Source: Achromobacter sp. B7
GTDB taxonomy: Bacteria > Pseudomonadota > Gammaproteobacteria > Burkholderiales > Burkholderiaceae_B
DNA length: 64,000 bases
Reading direction: 5' to 3'
Assembly: GCF_003600685.1 (NCBI RefSeq)
Contig: NZ_CP032084.1
Location: forward strand, 2,108,001 to 2,172,000
The notes beneath the pieces are model-generated. The model saw nothing but the letters and a program-made list of their open reading frames with translations, was not told the origin of the DNA and did not search any database. A program made the translations under genes and the position numbers. Shown in pieces: positions 42,794 to 51,788 of the stretch; the stretch's first letter is position 1; each line of letters begins with the position of its first letter.

Positions 42794-43789
42794 ATGTCAG
42801 ACCTGCGTCTGCGGCCGCGCCGTGCCGTCCTGTTTTCCCTGCTGGCTCTGTGCGCCGGCGTGTCCGCCCCGGCTCTGTCCGCCGATGCCTATCCCGACAA
42901 GCCCATCCGCCTGATCGTGCCGTACCCGCCCGGAGGCGCCACCGACGTGATCGGCCGCGTGCTGGCGCAGGAACTGACGGGCGCGCTGGGCCAATCGGTC
43001 ATCGTGGAAAACCGCGCGGGCGCGGCGGGCAACATCGGCGCGGACCAGGTTGCCAAGGCGCAACCCGACGGCTACACGCTGCTGATGGGCGCGCTGACCA
43101 GCCACTCCATCAATGCCGCGCTGTATCGCGGCCGCGTCACGTATGACGTGGAAAAGAGCTTTGCGCCGGTGTCCATCGTGGGCACCGTGCCGCTGGTGTT
43201 CGTGGTGAACCCGTCGGTGCAGGCCAAGACGCTGTCCGAATTCATCGCGCTGGCCAAGTCCAAGCCCGGCTACATCACCATGGCCTCGGCCGGTAACGGA
43301 TCGCCGCAGCATCTGGCCGGCGAAATGTTCAAGCGCACGGCGGGCGTCGACATCCTGCACGTGCCGTACAAGGGCAGCGGCCCCGCCATGACCGACCTGA
43401 TGGGCGGGCAGGTGCTGAGCATGATCGAAACCGTGCCCGCCGCGCAGGCCAACATCAAGGCGGGCAAGCTGCGCGCGTTGGCGGTGACCTCGCCCAAGCG
43501 CGTGGACGCGCTGCCCGACGTGCCGACCGCCGCTGAAGCCGGCTTGAAGGACTTCGAAGTCAGTTCCATGTTCGGCATCGTCGCGCCCGCCAATACGCCG
43601 GCGCCGGTCATCGACCGTCTGAATGGCGAACTGAAGAAGATCCTGGCCAAGCCGCAGGTGCAGGCCTCGTTGCTGAACCAGGGCGCCATCGCCACCTGGA
43701 CCACGCCGGCCGATGCCGGGGCCCGGATCTCGGCCGAACTGGCCCGCTGGACCAAGGTCATCGACGAGGCAGGTGTGAAGGGGGACTGA
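42794..43789 (+). CDS. Tripartite tricarboxylate (Bug/TctC) family solute-binding protein
   Basis: A 331-residue periplasmic binding protein. A Sec signal peptide (AVLFSLLALCAGVSAPALSA) is followed by the family start YPDKPIRLIVPYPPGGATDV, then VENRAGAAGNIGAD, HVPYKGSGPAMTDLMGGQV and the PDVPTAAEAG region. Bug proteins bind carboxylates or related small molecules. GGAGAG precedes the start. TctA/TctB membrane partners are absent, as is common for Bug genes in this family of bacteria. The divergent dehydratase hints at a sugar acid as ligand. Confidence 0.9.
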   Translation: MSDLRLRPRRAVLFSLLALCAGVSAPALSADAYPDKPIRLIVPYPPGGATDVIGRVLAQELTGALGQSVIVENRAGAAGNIGADQVAKAQPDGYTLLMGALTSHSINAALYRGRVTYDVEKSFAPVSIVGTVPLVFVVNPSVQAKTLSEFIALAKSKPGYITMASAGNGSPQHLAGEMFKRTAGVDILHVPYKGSGPAMTDLMGGQVLSMIETVPAAQANIKAGKLRALAVTSPKRVDALPDVPTAAEAGLKDFEVSSMFGIVAPANTPAPVIDRLNGELKKILAKPQVQASLLNQGAIATWTTPADAGARISAELARWTKVIDEAGVKGD

Positions 43790-43845
43790 TCCCGCTTCAT
43801 AGACCGGGACATTGACCTGGTGTCGCCTTATTGTTTTTGATCGCA

Positions 43846-43882
43846 CGCCGAAGATTCTCGCGAATCTTCGGCGAAATTTTTT
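43846..43882 (+). terminator. Rho-independent terminator after the Bug gene
   Basis: CGCCGAAGATTC (43846-43857) and GAATCTTCGGCG (43862-43873) form a perfect 12-base stem with a TCGC loop, followed by AAA and six T. It lies 57 bases after the Bug stop codon. Confidence 0.85.
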
Positions 43883-44032
43883 GTGCAACGCCACCCGGCC
43901 TCGCGCAACAACACGTTCGTGGAAGGGGGCAAGCACGCATTAATTCCGGGCGGGAAGTCCTTCGTGCGCCGTGCCGCCGGAAAAGCCGATGCAATAATTC
44001 GCAATACAGGATTTGTGCGCTGCACCCGGGTA

Positions 44033-44061
44033 TTGACCCTGTTCGGACTAGGCCGTAATGT
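44033..44061 (+). promoter_or_regulatory. Candidate sigma-70 promoter for rpfR
   Basis: TTGACC (44033-44038) and TAATGT (44056-44061) are separated by 17 bases, 40 bases before the rpfR start. The rest of the 43883-44100 gap shows no gene. Confidence 0.45.
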
Positions 44062-44100
44062 TCTTTGCGGTCCAGCCTAGGACAGTGGGGGGATACCACG

Positions 44101-46098
44101 ATGACAGAGAATCAAGACGAAAAGTCGATCCTGTACACGCACTTCGGTACGCACAGCCCTTATTGGCGCTTGTCGGCCGATAGCGACGCCATGGAATTGG
44201 CCGCCATCAAGGGGGCGACGAATGTCGCGATGGCGCTCAGGCCGGATCAGGCTGACATTATTCGAACGATGACGGGCATTACCTCCAGCGTGCGCATCGA
44301 CATCGCCCTGTATGGCGACGTGCTGCGCCTGCACCTGGTGGGCCGCAAGATCAATCCGAATGAATGGGCCGGTACCGCGTCCGCCCATTCCGATACTGAA
44401 TCGGTGGCCAAGGACCTGGTCGAAGGCTTGTCGTTTGCCGAAACCGTGGTGTCCGAGGCCAATTCGGTGATCGTCATCGTGGACCAGAACGGCCGCGTGC
44501 AGCGCTTTAACAAGCTTAGCGAGGAATACACGGGCAAGCGCGAACAGGACATCGTCGGACGCAGCGTGTTCGAAATGTTCATGACGCGCGAAGAGGCCAT
44601 TGCCTCGCGTCGCAATATCGCCGAGTTCTACAAGCGCGGCCAGTCCTACGAAGTGGAACGCCTGATCAACACGGTCAAGGGTCCGCGCCTGTTCCTGTTC
44701 CGCAATAAATTCGTCACCAGCGGCAGCGGTGAAAAACGCGTCTACCTGATCTGCTCGGGCACCGACATCACCGAAGAACGCGCGGCGCAGGAACGCCTGC
44801 GCGTGCTGGCCAACACCGACATGCTGACCAACCTGCCCAACCGCCACGCGATCACCGCGCGCCTGAAGGCGGCGTTGGCGGCGGGGCAGGAGGGGCGTGG
44901 CGGCGTGCTGTTCCTGGACCTGGATAACTTCAAGCGTATCAACGACCACTACGGCCATGGCTTTGGCGACCGCCTGCTCAAGGCCGTATCGGTGGCGATT
45001 TCCACCTGCCTGTCACCCGGCCAGACGCTGGCCCGGCTGGGGGGCGACGAGTTCATCGTGTTGCAGGAACAGGCGCAGGCCTGGGAACTGGAATCCACCG
45101 CCGAGCGCATCATCGAACGCTTGCGCGAGCCCTTCCGGCAAGGCCTGATCGAGGTCTACACCAGCTGCTCGATCGGTATCGCGATGTACCCGGACCACGG
45201 CGCCGATCTGGACAGCGTGGTGCGCAGCGCCGACATCGCCATGTACGTGGCCAAGGAAGCGGGGCGCCACACCTACCGTGTGTTCCAACCCGACATGGAC
45301 CGGCGCAACGCCGACTACGTGTGGCTGGACACCAACCTGCGCAAGGCCTTGGCCGAAAATCATCTGATGCTGTACTACCAGCCCAAGCTGGTCGGCCGCA
45401 CCGGCGAAGTGCACAGCGTTGAAGCCTTGCTGCGCTGGCGCTCGCCCGAGCGCGGCATGGTCTGCCCGGGCACCTTCATCCCTTACGCCGAGGAATCCGG
45501 CCTGATCTCGCCGTTGGGCGTGTGGGTGATGCGCGAAGCGGCGCGTCAGGCCGCGGCGTGGAAACGCGACGGCTTGAACATTCGCATCGCCATCAACATG
45601 TCGGCCCGCCAGCTGGATGACAAGGGCGTGGTCAGCGACTTCATGCGCGCGATCGGCGACGCGGGGCTGGACCCGTGCATGCTGGATATCGAGCTTACCG
45701 AAAGCTGCCTGATCGAAGACGAGGGCGCCGCCATCGACCTGATCAAGCAGTTCCGGCAACTGGGCGCGCGCGTGCACCTGGACGACTTCGGCACGGGCTA
45801 TTCGTCGCTGTCGCAGCTGGCGCGCATACCGCTTGATGCCATCAAGCTGGACGCCAGCTTTGTGCGCGGCGTGAACGAAAACCCGGTGTCGCAGGCCTTG
45901 GCCCGCGCCATCGTGGCGGTGGCGCGCACGCTGGAACTGAAGGTGATCGCCGAAGGCGTGGAAACCGCCGAAGAGGCCGGTTTCCTGGACACGCTGGGCG
46001 TGGACGCCAAGCAGGGCTATCTGTACGCCAAGCCCATGCCCGCGTCCGAATTCGTCACCTGGCTGGCCCAACGGCGCCGGCTGCATCTGATCGCCTGA
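44101..46098 (+). CDS. rpfR: BDSF receptor / c-di-GMP phosphodiesterase RpfR (PdeR/Gmr family)
   Basis: A 665-residue PAS-GGDEF-EAL protein. The N-terminal ~95 residues (YTHFGTHSPYWRLSADSDAM, HLVGRKINPNEWAG) match the RpfF-interaction domain of RpfR and the N-terminus of E. coli PdeR. The PAS domain (EANSVIVIVDQNGRVQRFN) covers about 110-225, the GGDEF motif is intact near 315, and EALLRW near 441 starts the EAL domain. In Burkholderia, RpfR binds cis-2-dodecenoic acid at the PAS domain, which raises c-di-GMP hydrolysis. The adjacent convergent rpfF decides the name. A G-rich ribosome site lies seven bases upstream. Confidence 0.9.
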   Translation: MTENQDEKSILYTHFGTHSPYWRLSADSDAMELAAIKGATNVAMALRPDQADIIRTMTGITSSVRIDIALYGDVLRLHLVGRKINPNEWAGTASAHSDTESVAKDLVEGLSFAETVVSEANSVIVIVDQNGRVQRFNKLSEEYTGKREQDIVGRSVFEMFMTREEAIASRRNIAEFYKRGQSYEVERLINTVKGPRLFLFRNKFVTSGSGEKRVYLICSGTDITEERAAQERLRVLANTDMLTNLPNRHAITARLKAALAAGQEGRGGVLFLDLDNFKRINDHYGHGFGDRLLKAVSVAISTCLSPGQTLARLGGDEFIVLQEQAQAWELESTAERIIERLREPFRQGLIEVYTSCSIGIAMYPDHGADLDSVVRSADIAMYVAKEAGRHTYRVFQPDMDRRNADYVWLDTNLRKALAENHLMLYYQPKLVGRTGEVHSVEALLRWRSPERGMVCPGTFIPYAEESGLISPLGVWVMREAARQAAAWKRDGLNIRIAINMSARQLDDKGVVSDFMRAIGDAGLDPCMLDIELTESCLIEDEGAAIDLIKQFRQLGARVHLDDFGTGYSSLSQLARIPLDAIKLDASFVRGVNENPVSQALARAIVAVARTLELKVIAEGVETAEEAGFLDTLGVDAKQGYLYAKPMPASEFVTWLAQRRRLHLIA

Positions 46099-46147
46099 TG
46101 CTGCCCGCGCCGAGGGGCAGGCTTGCTGGGTCCGTGGGCAGCCGCGC

Positions 46148-47032
46148 TTAGTGCATGGTGGCTTCCTGCGCGGCGTCGCTGCTGACGGCGCTGCGACGGT
46201 TCTGCGCCAGCACCAGGCGTTCCATGTAGGCACGGTCCTTCGGGTCAATCGAGAATGCGGCTTCGACCCAGTCTTCGGTAATGTCCATCAATTCGGAACG
46301 CGACAGGTTCAGCACGCGCTGGCGGGCGCGCAACATGGCGCGCATGCCGTTCAGCTTGGGTCGCATCACATCGATGAACGTGCGGGTGGCGCGATACGCC
46401 TCGCCCGGCTCGAACAGCGTGTCCACCAGCCCCTTGCCGTGGAACCATTCCGCCGTGTGCGATTCGCCCGAACTGATCAGCTCTTCGGCCAGCTTCATAC
46501 CGGACCGGCGCGCCACCAGCGAATAGCCACCCATGCCCGGGAACAGGTTGAACGCCATTTCTGGAAAGCCCATGCGCGCATTGTTCTGCGCCAGCACAAA
46601 GTGGTGCGCCAGCGCGGCTTCAAAGCCACCGCCAAGCGCCGTGCCTTCGATCATGGCCAGCGAGATCGCGCCCGTGTCGAAACCGCGCGAGGCGGCGTGT
46701 ACGCAGTCCACGCAGGCTCGGGCGTAGGCACGCAGCGCTTCGCGCTTGCCGGTGCGGATGGCCTCGGCAAAGAAGTTCAGGTCGCCGCCCACGTTGTAGA
46801 TCTGCGGCACCAGCGAGCCCGTGACCCAGAAGTCGATCGGCAGCCCGGAGTCCTTGGCGGCGCGCGCCAGGGTCATGATTTCGTCGATAAGTTCGTGGTT
46901 GAAGCACGGCCGCGGTTGCGCACGCAGCATCATCCACATGACTCGGCGTCCCTCCTCATAAAAGGCGGATATCTGCTTCATGTTTCCCGCGGCGGTGAAG
47001 GGATGGCAGTCTGTATGAATGAGTTGATTCAT
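46148..47032 (-). CDS. rpfF: DSF/BDSF synthase RpfF (crotonase family)
   Basis: A 294-residue crotonase with RpfF rather than fatty-acid-oxidation wording: YNVGGDLNFFAEAIR, TALGGGFEAAL and MGFPEMAFNLFPGMGGYS. Glu138 and Glu158 are spaced exactly as the two catalytic glutamates (141 and 161) of Xanthomonas RpfF. The enzyme dehydrates 3-hydroxyacyl-ACP and releases the cis-2-unsaturated fatty acid signal. It faces rpfR tail to tail, 49 bases apart. The ribosome site is weak; an internal ATG at 46981 is less likely, since homology starts before it. Confidence 0.88.
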   Translation of the reverse strand: MNQLIHTDCHPFTAAGNMKQISAFYEEGRRVMWMMLRAQPRPCFNHELIDEIMTLARAAKDSGLPIDFWVTGSLVPQIYNVGGDLNFFAEAIRTGKREALRAYARACVDCVHAASRGFDTGAISLAMIEGTALGGGFEAALAHHFVLAQNNARMGFPEMAFNLFPGMGGYSLVARRSGMKLAEELISSGESHTAEWFHGKGLVDTLFEPGEAYRATRTFIDVMRPKLNGMRAMLRARQRVLNLSRSELMDITEDWVEAAFSIDPKDRAYMERLVLAQNRRSAVSSDAAQEATMH

Positions 47033-47727
47033 TTGCTTTCGTCCAATCGATCAAGGTGAGTCGGAGTACTGCCGGGTCAGCCTAAACCAGACCTTCCGGG
47101 TGCCGTCTCATGCAAATCTCGTCCGGCTGGCCAGACTTGGCCGTAGGTCGAACTCCCGAGTGAAGAAAGCAAAATCCACAACAACGCATGGTTGGTCTCG
47201 CCCTCACGGGCGAGGGCCCGCATCGCCGCAACGGATGAGCAAGCTCGCAAATTCGCGACGTTCCGGGCGGTGCGGGGCGGGGGCGTGTCGGCGTCGTGCG
47301 TCATGCAGACGGATGAGCTGGTTGCCTTTGGGCAACGGAAAATAATTCTTATTGGTAAATGAAATCGATGCTCGACAGCATCGGCTTTCGTCAACCTGAA
47401 TCGAACAAGGGCTTTGCGATGTATCCGCCGTTTATCCCCGCCGCCTGTCCTGGGCACTTGCCTTAGCCCTGTCATCCGCCTTGCCGCAGGCCCTAGCCCA
47501 GACGGCGCAAGGTCGAAAATGTGCAGAAACCGCGTCAGCAACGTGGCGCGGCGCAACGGCAGCGCGTTCCTGACCTACAAGCCGGCCGACGGTCGCGACC
47601 GCGCAGTGTCGGTTCTGAAAGGCACTGTTCTGAAAAGGCACGGTTGGCGCGGGGCAGGGCGGCCATATATCGGCGCGCGCATCATGACGATGCACGCGCC
47701 TGACCACCCGCCCGCGCCGGTGCATCG
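47033..47727. other. Gene-poor stretch with decayed sequence
   Basis: About 700 bases without an intact gene. The first 300 show only scattered short frames. From 47359 there is a frameshifted signal-peptide relic (listed separately), and afterwards frames break repeatedly up to the SDR gene. The stretch looks like old deletion debris rather than a functional leader. Confidence 0.5.
47359..47580 (+). pseudogene. Relic of a secreted/outer-membrane protein start, probably a TonB-dependent receptor
   Basis: An ATG at 47359 begins MKSMLDSIGFRQPESNKGFAMYPPFIP, then the frame shifts by one base and continues as RRLSWALALALSSALPQALA and QTAQG. That is a long Sec signal peptide of the kind seen on TonB-dependent receptors of this group. 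Restoring one C near 47438 would join the frames. The sequence then runs into a stop and no barrel follows. Just upstream, AAAATAATTCTTATT (47339-47353) resembles a degenerate Fur box. Confidence 0.45.
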
Positions 47728-48483
47728 CTATGCCAGCCCGCCGTTGGCGCGCAGCACCTGCCCGTTGATCCAGCCGCTATCCGGGCCGGCCAGGAACGAC
47801 ACGATGCCTGAAATGTCGTCCGGCTGGCCCAGCCGTTCCAGCGGCGGCATCTTGGCAAAGTGCTCGATCAATTCGGGGCTTTTGCCTTTCAGGAACAGCT
47901 CGGTGGCAACGGGGCCGGGGGCCACGGCGTTGACCGTGATGCGGCGGCCGCGCAGTTCTTTGGAGAACACGCGCGTCAGGCTTTCGACTGCCGCCTTGCT
48001 GGCGATGTAGATGGCGTAACCCGGCAGGTTGGTTGCCACGGTGGTGCTGGACACGTTGATGACGCTGCCGCCGTCCGCCAACCGCGTGGCGGCTTCGCGC
48101 AGCGTGTTGAAGGTGCCGCGCGTGTTGATGTCGAACGTCTGGTCGTAGGCCTCGTCGGTGGTTTCCGCCAGCGGCTGCACCATCAACACCCCGGCGCAAT
48201 TGACCAGCGCGTGTACTGTGCCCAGCTCGGCTTCCACTTTGTCGTACATCGCGCGCACCTGGTCGGCGCGCGCCACGTCCGCCTGCACCGCCAACGCGCG
48301 TCCGCCGGCCTGGCGAATCTCGCTGACCAGGGTGTCGGCGTGCGCCGCGCTGGAGGCATAGTTGACGGCCACGGCGTACCCGTCGGCGGCCAGGCGGCGC
48401 ACGATGGCGGCGCCAATGCCGCGCGACCCGCCAGTAACCAGGGCGACGCGTTGCGATGCTTGTTCGGGGGCTTGCTTGTTCAT
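47728..48483 (-). CDS. SDR-family oxidoreductase
   Basis: The ATG at 48483 has GGAG eight bases upstream and gives 251 residues. It is a classical SDR: cofactor motif TGGSRGIG near residue 17, NCAG near 94, catalytic Ser in NVSSTTV and the YIASK Tyr-xxx-Lys, then NAVAPGPVATELF. It reduces a carbonyl or oxidises an alcohol with NAD(P)H; the substrate is unknown. It is divergent from a LysR gene, which probably controls it. Confidence 0.87.
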   Translation of the reverse strand: MNKQAPEQASQRVALVTGGSRGIGAAIVRRLAADGYAVAVNYASSAAHADTLVSEIRQAGGRALAVQADVARADQVRAMYDKVEAELGTVHALVNCAGVLMVQPLAETTDEAYDQTFDINTRGTFNTLREAATRLADGGSVINVSSTTVATNLPGYAIYIASKAAVESLTRVFSKELRGRRITVNAVAPGPVATELFLKGKSPELIEHFAKMPPLERLGQPDDISGIVSFLAGPDSGWINGQVLRANGGLA

Positions 48484-48627
48484 TGGGAATCTCCGGTTCA
48501 AAAAGGGCGTAGGGCGCAGGCCGCAGGGCGTACGGCTTGAGACGAATCATGAACTATTCCAAACCGAAAATAATTACCCGATAATCGCTAACATCATTTC
48601 ATTTGCATTAACAATCCCCGCCAAGAC

Positions 48628-49539
48628 ATGGACCGATTCCAGGAAATGCAGGTGTTCGTGCGCATCGCCGAGCGGCGCAGCTTTTCACAGGCGGCCGAAG
48701 ACCTGCGCATCCCGCGTGCCACCGTCACCAACCTGATCAAGCGCATGGAACAGCGGCTGGGCGCGCGGCTGCTGGAACGCACCACGCGGCAGGTCCGGCT
48801 GACGCACGACGGCGAGGCCTACTACCAGCGTTGCGTGCGCCTGTTGGCCGACCTGGAAGAGGCCGACGGCGCGTTCCTGAACACCGCGCCCACCGGCTTG
48901 CTGCGGGTCAATGCACAGGGCACGCTGGCCAAGTATTTCGTGATGCCGGGGCTACCCGGCTTTCTGGAACGCTATCCCGATATCGTCCTGCACCTGGGCG
49001 AAGACGACCGTCTGGTGGACCTGGTGCGCGAAGGCGTGGACTGCGTACTGCGCGCGGGCGCCTTGCAGGATTCTTCGCTGGCGGGCCGCCAGATTGCGCT
49101 GATGCCGCAGGTAACCGTGGCCAGCCCGGCCTACCTGGCGCGCTTTGGCACACCCGCCGGCCTGGACGATCTGGCGCACCACCGCGCGGTGGATTACGTG
49201 TCCAGCGCCAGCGGGCGGGCCATTGCGCTGGATTTCATGGTGGACGGGCGCAACGTCACGGCGCGCCCGGCGTCGGTGGTCAGTGTGACGGGTGCCGAGC
49301 TCTACACCAGCGCGGCGCTGGCCGGGCTGGGCTTGGTGCAGGTGCCGCGCTATCGCGTCGAGCGCGAACTGGCGGCCGGCCATCTGCGCATCGTGCTGCC
49401 GTATCTGCCGCCCGCGCCCATGCCGGTGTCGGTGCTGTATCCGCAGAACCGGCAGGTGTCCGCGCGGGTGCGCGTCTTCACGCAGTGGCTGGTCCAGGTG
49501 TTCGCCACCGCGTTCGATCAGACGATGCCGGTCAGGTAG
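48628..49539 (+). CDS. LysR-family regulator
   Basis: A 303-residue regulator with the N-terminal winged helix FVRIAERRSFSQAAEDLRIP and ATVTNLIKRMEQRLGARLLERTTR, and a substrate domain with CVLRAGALQDSSLAGR typical of the CrgA/AaeR-like branch. It is transcribed away from the SDR gene across an A+T-rich 144-base gap. Its last 22 bases overlap the end of the convergent GntP permease gene. Confidence 0.87.
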   Translation: MDRFQEMQVFVRIAERRSFSQAAEDLRIPRATVTNLIKRMEQRLGARLLERTTRQVRLTHDGEAYYQRCVRLLADLEEADGAFLNTAPTGLLRVNAQGTLAKYFVMPGLPGFLERYPDIVLHLGEDDRLVDLVREGVDCVLRAGALQDSSLAGRQIALMPQVTVASPAYLARFGTPAGLDDLAHHRAVDYVSSASGRAIALDFMVDGRNVTARPASVVSVTGAELYTSAALAGLGLVQVPRYRVERELAAGHLRIVLPYLPPAPMPVSVLYPQNRQVSARVRVFTQWLVQVFATAFDQTMPVR

Positions 49540-50912
49540 TACACCGCAATCACCACGAACACCGACATCGTCGAAATCAGCGTGATGGCGAAGATGTCGC
49601 CGTACGACTGGCGGTGCGTCAGGCCGGTAACCGCCAGCAACGTGATCACGGCGCCGTTGTGCGGCAAGGTGTCCATGCCGCCGCTGGCCATTGCGGCAAC
49701 GCGATGCAGCACGTCCATAGGGATGCCGGCGGCCACCGCGCCGTCGATAAACGTCTGCGCCATGGCGGCCAGCGCGATGCTCATGCCCCCCGAGGCGGAC
49801 CCGGTGATGCCCGCCAGCGACGTCACCGCCACGGCTTCGCCCACCAGCGGATCGGGGATGGCCTTGAGCGCATCGGCCACCAGCAAGAAACCCGGCAGCG
49901 CCGCGATGACGCCACCAAAGCCGTATTCGGCGGCCGTGTTCATGGACGCCAGCAGCGCGCCGGACACGGCGCTTTTGCTGCCTTCGGCAAAATGCGCCTT
50001 GATGGTCGAAAACGAGAACAGCAGGATGGTGGCAATGCCGGCTATCAGCGCACCCATGACGGCCCATAGCGCCACCTGGTCGTCGGCGTTCACGGGCATG
50101 GGCTTGGCCAGGCCGGGCAGGTCCACTTCGGAACCGGCGGGATACCAGCCCGGAATCCAGCGCGTCAGCAGGAAGTTCATCACCCCCACGACCACCAGCG
50201 GCAGCAACGCGATCAGCGGGTGGTGGTTGCGTTCCGTGGCCGGGGTGGCGGGTTCGTTGCGCAGTTCGGTGCCATAGGTTTCCCCGGCCGCCGCCGCACG
50301 CTTGCGGCGCCATTCCAGATACGTCACGCCCACCGTCAGCGTGAAGGCAGCGCCGATCAGCCCCAGCCATGGCGCGGCCCACGTCGTGGTTTCAAAGAAG
50401 GTGGTGGGAATGATGTTCTGGATCTGCGGCGTGCCCGGCAGCGCGGTCATCGTAAAGGTGAACGCGCCCAGCGCGATGGCGCCCGGCATCAGGCGCTTGG
50501 GGATGCCGCCCTGGCGGAACATCTCGGCCGCGAACGGGTAAACGGCAAACACCACCACAAACAGCGATACGCCGCCGTAGGTCAGCACCGCGCAGACCAG
50601 CACGATGGCAATGATGGCGCGTTCGGCCCCGATCATGCGCAGCACGGCCTGCACGATGGCGCGCGAAAATCCAGAGAGCTCGATCAGCTTGCCGAACACC
50701 GCGCCCAGCAGGAACACGGGGAAATACAGCTTGGCAAACCCCGCCATGCGCTCCATGAAGATGCCCGAAAACACCGGGGCCAGCGCGGAAGGGTCCGTCA
50801 ACAGCACCGCGCCCATGGCCGCGATGGGCGCGCACAAAATGACGCTATAGCCTCGATACGCCGCCAGCATCAGAAACGCCAGCGCCGCCACCACGATAAA
50901 CAATCCGGTCAT
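49518..50912 (-). CDS. GntP-family permease
   Basis: A 464-residue, roughly 12-helix transporter. The region VLTYGGVSLFVVVFAVYPFA and ALPGTPQIQNIIPTTFF fit the GntP (gluconate:H+ symporter) family, whose members also carry 3-hydroxybutyrate or other hydroxy acids. GITGSASGGMSIAL near the C-terminus is another family motif. GGAG lies eight bases before the start. The nearby SDR could act on the imported hydroxy acid; that link is inference. Confidence 0.85.
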   Translation of the reverse strand: MTGLFIVVAALAFLMLAAYRGYSVILCAPIAAMGAVLLTDPSALAPVFSGIFMERMAGFAKLYFPVFLLGAVFGKLIELSGFSRAIVQAVLRMIGAERAIIAIVLVCAVLTYGGVSLFVVVFAVYPFAAEMFRQGGIPKRLMPGAIALGAFTFTMTALPGTPQIQNIIPTTFFETTTWAAPWLGLIGAAFTLTVGVTYLEWRRKRAAAAGETYGTELRNEPATPATERNHHPLIALLPLVVVGVMNFLLTRWIPGWYPAGSEVDLPGLAKPMPVNADDQVALWAVMGALIAGIATILLFSFSTIKAHFAEGSKSAVSGALLASMNTAAEYGFGGVIAALPGFLLVADALKAIPDPLVGEAVAVTSLAGITGSASGGMSIALAAMAQTFIDGAVAAGIPMDVLHRVAAMASGGMDTLPHNGAVITLLAVTGLTHRQSYGDIFAITLISTMSVFVVIAVYYLTGIV

Positions 50913-50997
50913 TCAGGACTCCAGGAATGAAGAGATGAGGGGTGAAGGGCATACACCTTACCCGATCATCCCGGCCGGCATGTGACGCGGGCGCGGT

Positions 50998-51135
50998 TCA
51001 GGCGCGCAGCAGCGCGTGGGCCTGGTGGGCGATGTTCAGGTCGACCGCCGCGTCGTCACCGTCGGCCAGATACCACGCGGCAGACAAGCCGCACCACGCC
51101 ACCACCCATTGCAGCAAGCGGCGCCGGTCCAGCCA
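50998..51135 (-). pseudogene. Coding-like C-terminal fragment without a start
   Basis: A frame ending at the TGA at 50998-51000 encodes WLDRRRLLQWVVAWCGLSAA followed by WYLADGDDAAVDLNIAHQ and AHALLRA, with almost every third position G or C, as in real genes here. No ATG or GTG opens it upstream. It lies 22 bases after the Nudix stop. It may be the end of a broken gene or start at an internal TTG; no family is recognised. Confidence 0.3.
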
Positions 51136-51157
51136 ACATCGGCATGGACACCCGGGT

Positions 51158-51721
51158 TCACAACATAGACATCAATGCCGCCGCGTTGCGTGCCAGCCGC
51201 GCCACGCCGAAGCTGGTGGCCAGGCGGTGGCCTTCCAGGTCCGACAGCGGGACCCAGCGCGCGTCGCGTGCGTCGTCGCCGGCGACAGGTTCGCCGGACT
51301 GCCAGCGGCACAGCATGGCGATCAAAATGAAATGGCGGCGCAGCACGCCGGCATCGTCGCGATCGAAGACGTCGACGGCGTCGAACACGTGCAGCGGCTC
51401 GGCCACCACGCCGGTTTCTTCCAGCAGTTCGCGGGCGGTGGCGATTTCCAATGGCTCGCCGGCGTGGATCTTGCCGCCGGGGAAAGCCCAGCAATTTTCG
51501 TCGGGCGGGTTGGCGCGGCGCACCAGCAGCACGTGGCCATCTCGGATGACGGCGGCGATGGTGGCGGCGATCGGGCCGCGCGCCGGCTCGGGCGCAGCGG
51601 CGGCGGGATCGGATGGCGTGGTCGCCGTGGATGACTCCGAGGCCGCGCTTGCACGCTTGGCAGCGGATGAAGGCGGGGCGGCGTTGGAAGGGAAGTCGGG
51701 GGGCGGCGCGGCGGTGGGCAT
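51158..51721 (-). CDS. Nudix hydrolase
   Basis: A 187-residue protein with a complete Nudix box, GKIHAGEPLEIATARELLEE followed by TGV, near residues 80-102, so it can hydrolyse a nucleoside-diphosphate-linked substrate with Mg2+. The preceding HVLLVRRANPPDENCWAFPG is the usual leader strand. The first ~45 residues are Ala/Pro/Ser-rich and not part of the fold. GGAG lies eight bases upstream of the ATG. Substrate unknown; stand-alone members often clean up damaged nucleotides. Confidence 0.88.
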   Translation of the reverse strand: MPTAAPPPDFPSNAAPPSSAAKRASAASESSTATTPSDPAAAAPEPARGPIAATIAAVIRDGHVLLVRRANPPDENCWAFPGGKIHAGEPLEIATARELLEETGVVAEPLHVFDAVDVFDRDDAGVLRRHFILIAMLCRWQSGEPVAGDDARDARWVPLSDLEGHRLATSFGVARLARNAAALMSML

Positions 51722-51788
51722 GCGGAAATCTCCAAGCGGTGGCGCTCATCCTAGCGTATTCGGACGCGGCACCGCCTGGAGCGGGTGT

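Noticed and set aside
46099..46147. Possible terminator between rpfR and rpfF
   Set aside because: CTGCCC/GGGCAG can pair, but no T run follows on either strand.
47077..47556. 159-codon minus-strand frame upstream of rpfF
   Set aside because: No domain pattern and poor codon bias; it overlaps the decayed signal-peptide relic.
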